DNA from: Dentipellis sp. KUC8613
Taxonomy: Eukaryota > Basidiomycota > Agaricomycetes > Russulales > Hericiaceae
DNA: 64,000 nt
Assembly: GCA_002286715.1 (NCBI GenBank)
Contig: NSJX01000004.1
Span: forward strand, 1,004,253 to 1,068,252
Reading direction: 5' to 3'
Of the stretch, positions 59,461 through 64,000 are shown piece after piece. How positions within the stretch are numbered: position 1 is the first letter of the stretch; the number at the start of each line of letters is the position of its first letter. Below the pieces are notes generated by a model, which searched no databases, was not told the origin of the DNA, and saw nothing but the letters and a program-made list of their open reading frames with translations. A program made the translations under genes and the position numbers.

Positions 59461-59824
59461 AAGGCAGGTGGAGAGAGACTGAGGATGATTACTCCTTGAG
59501 TCTGTCTGGGGACGTGACAACTTGAAGCTCGTCGAATCCAATTGCGCGCCATTCAACGCGCTGTCCCCATATGGTAACTCTTCCCTCTTTGAGTCAAGTG
59601 GCACCACCTCGGCTGCTTATATGCATTCGACGCGCACGAGAAGATGCAGAGAAAAGGTATGATATTATGGGTGCTAGCTGGTAATGTCCGTTTGTGAAGT
59701 TGATACAGTGCTTAACAAGATGCTGTGAACATAACGACGGAAGGGAGTACGAATGCAAGAGTCCAAGGTATTTAGATGCGACATGCGGAAATAGCTGGGA
59801 TACAAGTGAACCAAGAACAGAGGA
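59461..59824. other. Intergenic region
   Basis: 364 bp between two minus-strand genes. An open frame continues upstream of the Cas1p start to about 59605 but contains no ATG, so it is read as 5' leader. Confidence 0.35.
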
Positions 59825-62094
59825 TTAGAAGGCTGTTCCTCCACTACTCGCACCATTAGTCGTGAAAGTAGTGAGGCCTGTAATCAATAATATCAGTCGA
59901 TATTCACAAATACTGCGATGACGACGCGTCTCACCAGTCCTATGATCGGACACATTTTAGCGTTAGTCTGCATCACAATGGAGGAGCAAGTGACGCACCC
60001 TTTGCAGTGGTTGTTGGAAGAAGTGGGTATGCAAGACAGATACCGGCAACCTGAGCAGGCTGCAACCTACGGATGAGCGGTGTGATGAGGATTGAGGACG
60101 TTCACGTACCAGCGTAGGGGTCGGAAGTATAAAAGTTGCGGATGAGGACCACGTATAGGACCACGGCCAACGGAATCGCCGCTACGCGGCAAAACCAGAC
60201 GATGGCCTTATGCCGCTTCGTGGTGCTGATGACTGGGTAAAGTGTCATTCCTGTCAGGATACCCATCAAGAAACCCCCGAGATGGGCTACAGCATCGTCA
60301 GCATACGCATGAATCCGACTGCAGATGAACTTACCAAAGTTATCGACGTCTTACAGGTCGAAGAACAATGAGACTACAATATCACGCTATGCGTCGAGGG
60401 CTTACATGGTATATATCCAATAGCAACCCCAATGGCGAGTTCTATGATCATGAAAATCATCTACAAATATGTTTAGAAAGCCATAGAGCAGCATCGCGGG
60501 AGAGCCAGACTCGCCTTCCTTACAGGCCGATACTGGAATTGCCAATTAGCAAAAAGATCGATCCAGGCCACCTGCACCAACAAAGTATGTCAGAGAAGGA
60601 GCAAACAAAACGTTTGCAGTCATACCGCGACTACGCCGAAGATCGCTCCACTTGCTCCGACAGAAGGGACACCGACAAGAGAGAAATTGCCTCCCAATAC
60701 ATTTCTACACACGAAGATGAGCCTTCCTATATTTTACCAATGGCAGATACTTACCCGAAGATGCCAGCGGCGAAGTAAACGATGAAGAATCCTATTGAAC
60801 CCATCTCGCGCTCGATCTAGAAGGTCATCAGTGCCTTTGGCTTCAAGTTGAACGGAAAAAGAGACCTCCGCCGCCGCCGTTAACTGGGCCAACATATTCA
60901 ACAATATATGGACAAAGCCGGCGTGCAAGAAGATTGGTGTTATAAATCTAGCGATCTATGAGGACCTTCAAATAACATTTGCAGGAGCAAGCTTACCGCC
61001 ACCACTGATTGGGTTCCTTCCCATCAAAACCGCCAAACCCGCAGACGTTCTCTATGCTGCACAGCCGATCTGGTGGGTTAGCAGTGTCGTTAAGACCTAT
61101 ATCGAACTCCCCGTCAGAGTCTGCATTGAGGATGATCAGCGTTCGGCACCTACACGGAAACAGGGTTGTTACAGGCACATCTTCGACGGACTTCATGCAA
61201 GGTGGAAACCGGGCGCCAACACGAATCAGTGCACTCTCAGATGGACCGAGCATTGGGTTCACTGTGGGCTACACTGGCATTCAGCAACCTACTGAGCGCG
61301 CTGGGACACAGACGAACTTTAAATGATACAGGGGTTCCCTGGGCTTTGGCGTTGACGACCAACTCGTATATGAAGACGGCGACCATGGTCAGAGTCAGCG
61401 CCCAAACTGAAGTGCAAACGTAAGAAAGGAGGCGCTCCAGCTGGAGCCCGTGAATGCACTAACCAACAATGGGGTATCTCTGTCTGCCAATGCCACGCCT
61501 CTTGGCTTCGATGCGCTGCTCTAATGGGTATCTTCCGGCGTTCATGAATCGATCTAGGGGGCCAGCCTTCTCGGGTATGTTGGGCTGTGCATGCGGGTCA
61601 AATCCTTCCGCATATTCTACGACGGGAGTCGAATTGAGTGGCGGTAAACATCGGAAGTGGAAGGAGATGGGCACACCGAGGTCCTGGTAGTTGCTCGGGT
61701 TTCCGGCGTAACCTGCTGCATTATACACTAAAGCACTGTCGCCCTTGTCGTTGAAGACTGAACTAGCAGTCTTGGAGGGCGGATCGGCGTAGGGGTCATA
61801 TTCTTCGTTAATGTAAGGCATATGCTCTCCTTGAGCACCTGGGTATGAGCCAGAACCAGCCGCGCTCATTCGGTCCCCGGTGGTACCAAGCCGTTGGGAA
61901 AGGCTGGAAGGTGGCCGCATCTGTGGAGGGGACGAAGATCTGTAGTCCGACATTATAGACGGAGGACGTCCGCCGGTGTGAGCGTCTGCTGTGGGCATGG
62001 CTATAGAGGAGTCCCCTAGAGTGGTGCCCGGCGCGTAATGAGAGCCATGGTCGTCGAAGGAGTCAAAGTGGGATGGGTCGTGTGCGGCGGCCAT
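59825..62094 (-). CDS. Rhomboid intramembrane serine protease
   Basis: Fifteen exons (61677-62094, 61464-61616, 61314-61406, 61154-61261, 60997-61096, 60866-60947, 60755-60816, 60626-60704, 60524-60571, 60406-60460, 60335-60349, 60110-60286, 59999-60059, 59935-59939, 59825-59877) encode 502 residues. A disordered N-terminus of about 180 residues precedes the first helix (WALTLTMVAVFIYELVVN). Rhomboid features: NPMLGPSESALIRVGARFPP, TPIFLHAGFVHILLNM, catalytic Ser about 357 in GASGAIFG, and the paired His in NFAHLGGFLMGI. A Cys-rich tail (ACSGCRYLSCIPTSSNNHCKG) follows. A 5-nt exon (59935-59939) is needed to read KGTGLTTFTTNG. The family cleaves membrane helices at the secretory pathway or plasma membrane; substrates unknown. 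Confidence 0.92.
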
Positions 62095-62459
62095 TCGCAA
62101 ACTGACAGTGGTTGTAGGGGAAAGAGAAGAAAGGATGTCGTGTACGTCGCGTGTAGGGTGGTATTTGGGTGCTATGAAGGCAGGAGCCTGAACTTCTGTA
62201 AGCGGCCGAGGGTCAACTTGGCAACCTGCGCCGAGGACGCTGAGCGCAGTTGGCGCACAGCAGCCGAGCGCGTTCAACACTGCTATGGGCGCCTCTTTCT
62301 CAATGCCGTCATTCAACTCGTCTGACTTCAATTCTTCACTCACTTGTCACTGATCAAATCCCTTTCTGATGCAGTGTCCCCATTGTGCGAAAAATAAACG
62401 CAATGTGCTTGTAGGAAAACAAAATACACAGAAACACTGCAACATATCGATTGCCTTCC
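62095..62459. promoter_or_regulatory. Rhomboid promoter / leader region
   Basis: 365 bp between two minus-strand genes. The frame stays open upstream of the rhomboid ATG to 62343 but has no ATG, so it is read as untranslated leader. Beyond it lies the 3' flank of the NTF2-like gene. Confidence 0.35.
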
Positions 62460-64000
62460 TCAGTCGAGACTCAGTCCTTCGCTTTCAGCCCATCTCGCCA
62501 TGAGCGTATTACTCGGCAGACCAAATGGATCCAAAACTTTGCGAGCAGTCTCAACACCGGCGATCGGAAGACCCTTAGGGTCCAATAATCCGAGCTGTGA
62601 GATAGCGGGCTTTAGTTACTATCCCTTTGAATTGTTGTTTCTGGACGAACCTGCACGAGCAACGAAGCCTGGTCCCAGTATCTTCGCATGGCGGTGAGTG
62701 TGAGCCGCAATCCTTTGTATTTTTACATTGACTTACAGATGTCTGGGAAGCTTGCGTTAGCATGACATCTCAGGGTAAGAAAAGTGTCAGCACGCACTCG
62801 AAGGTCAGCTTGTCTCCGCGGAACGCGACGACTCCAACCAGAGCGACTTCGAAGGGCTTGCCGGTCGGCTTGATCCCGGGAAGCAGATAATCAATCTCCT
62901 ACAAAGCCCATTACTGTCATGCAAGCATTGCCTCGGTCTACAATACTTACTGTGGTATGAGTGCCTTTGAAAATCATTTCGTCAATAATCCGGTCCGCGC
63001 CGACTGAATAATGTCAATACACCTCGTCAGACTACAAGATAACTTGCCACCCTCACCTGTCCGAGAGACGGTAATCATTTCGGTATCAGGAGGGGAGACC
63101 TGCAAAATCTGTGAGCAATCGAGCTACAACTCCTACACGTGTACACACTTGTGTAAAGTGATACTAAGAACAAATGACTATGAGTAATTGCAGACCTTCT
63201 TCGCGACCGCCCATACCTTGTAAAATCGCGTCAATTCATCGTGGCCCACACCGCCAGTCATGTTGGCTACGTGATTGACATATGGTGTGTCCACCTATCA
63301 GGTGCGTCGTTAATTCTATCACTGCATGAAATCGACGGACGGAACATCACCATGGTGGTAATAGTCTCTTTCCGGCAGTAGCCAAATGAGTATGGAGAGT
63401 AGGGTACACAAATTGTCATATTGTAACTTACTCAGCGCGTCGCGTTCAACGAATTCCTGCCTCAGTTGTCAGCACTGCGTGCAGGGCGGACCCACAAATG
63501 CAAACTGACATAGTAAGTGTGTTTCTCCCACAGCTGCTCTAGATTGTAATAAGGCCCCAACCGCCGCTTGAGCAGCTCGAGCGTTCGACTGTGCCCCAAA
63601 GATACCGCCGAACGGACATACGGGTCGACTGACAACTTCTCTCCAGCGACTATAGACACTGGAGCTTTGGTCAGGAACGGAAACGGAGGGAAAGCTGGGA
63701 CCATCGGGTAAGAATAAACCGCGACCGGCGGGGGTTCGGATATCGATAGGACGTGCACTTGTGCATCAGATGTTGCAAGCAATTGCAAGGACGCGTGGAG
63801 TTTCTCTTGGGTCGAGGATATATGCACGACTGTCCTGCGATGCAGCACAAGTTAGCTTTGTAAGGTGATGTCTCAGAGCACGCGCTTACGGGACGAATTT
63901 GCCTTGAGCATCTCGGATGAGGATGTTTTCGCCTTTCTCTGAAAGCGGGTTGAAGTGCACACACGCTTTGAGGCCGTCGAGGCCCGACTTCCTCAGAAGG
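62460..64000 (-). CDS. SnoaL/NTF2-like domain protein (partial, 5' end outside window)
   Basis: The 3' part of a gene that enters from beyond 64000. Exons seen: 63890-64000 (cut), 63510-63834, 63432-63456, 63351-63367, 63217-63294, 63149-63163, 63057-63099, 62951-63003, 62798-62898, 62737-62742, 62651-62681, 62460-62594. Several are tiny (25, 17, 15 and 6 nt). The upstream half (LLRKSGLDGLKACVHFNPLSEKG, VHVLSISEPPPVAVYSYPM) looks like the end of a dienelactone-hydrolase-type alpha/beta domain. The C-terminal half is a SnoaL-like fold: MVDTPYVNHVANMTGGVGHDELTRFYKYHF, GADRIIDEMIFKGTHTTEIDYLLPG, and FEHLYWDQASLLVQLGLLDPKGLP. Such fused proteins are common in ascomycetes and basidiomycetes; the reaction is unknown. 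The 6-nt exon completes FEHLYWDQ. Confidence 0.82.

Noticed and set aside
59461..59607. N-terminal extension of the Cas1p protein
   Set aside because: No in-frame ATG. The membrane helix and family start fit the ATG at 59460.
62095..62343. 83-codon upstream extension of the rhomboid protein
   Set aside because: The frame is open but contains no ATG before 62094; treated as 5' leader.
1..64000. Transposons, CRISPR arrays, tRNA genes, rRNA
   Set aside because: No terminal repeats, transposase or reverse-transcriptase motifs, repeat-spacer arrays or cloverleaf B-box signals were found by reading both strands.

Overview
This window looks like nuclear DNA of a filamentous basidiomycete, most likely an agaricomycete; a white-rot/Polyporales-type genome is a guess from codon use and protein flavour only. 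The evidence is dense, intron-rich genes with GT-AG introns of about 47-65 nt, several exons of 5-20 nt, basidiomycete-type proteins (NoxA-type NADPH oxidase, Cas1p O-acetyltransferase, CON-6, Pal1, delta-8 sphingolipid desaturase-like protein) and no operons. I assembled splice models by eye. For every multi-exon gene whose junctions are listed, except the 5' end of the exonuclease-like gene, the exons add up to one open frame. No transposon, CRISPR array, tRNA or rRNA was recognised.

Left part (1-18.2 kb): NOP7/pescadillo (ribosome biogenesis), a small unknown protein, an APH-fold kinase, a Sec7-PH ARF exchange factor, an unknown low-complexity protein, a small CON-6 protein, a tubulin-tyrosine-ligase-family protein, then 3-phosphoglycerate dehydrogenase and bifunctional HIS7 diverging from a 184-bp promoter that carries two Gcn4-type cores.

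Middle (18.2-41.8 kb): Pal1, a cytochrome b5-desaturase fusion, ribosomal protein eL13, an unknown Ser/Pro-rich protein and a single-pass membrane protein. Then comes a run of minus-strand genes: a small RanBD/PH-like protein, TAF5, a RecQ helicase, NoxA, MAD2, and an RNase III domain protein whose C-terminal tail has two SUMO-interaction-like motifs in place of a dsRNA-binding domain.

Right part (41.8-64 kb): the large nucleoporin Nup155/Nup170, a RING-CH membrane E3 ligase, a mitochondrial carrier, a REX4-like protein that has lost catalytic acids, a PPR-like mitochondrial protein, Cut8/STS1 (nuclear proteasome tether), a probable spliced non-coding snoRNA host gene, Cas1p, a rhomboid protease with a 5-nt micro-exon, and the 3' part of an NTF2/SnoaL-like protein that runs off the window and has a 6-nt micro-exon.

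Most genes are housekeeping and not functionally linked. The most notable items are the putative snoRNA host gene (three introns of 159-160 nt where other introns are about 50 nt), the RNase III-SIM architecture, the degenerate DEDDh exonuclease, three GC-AG introns and the micro-exons.
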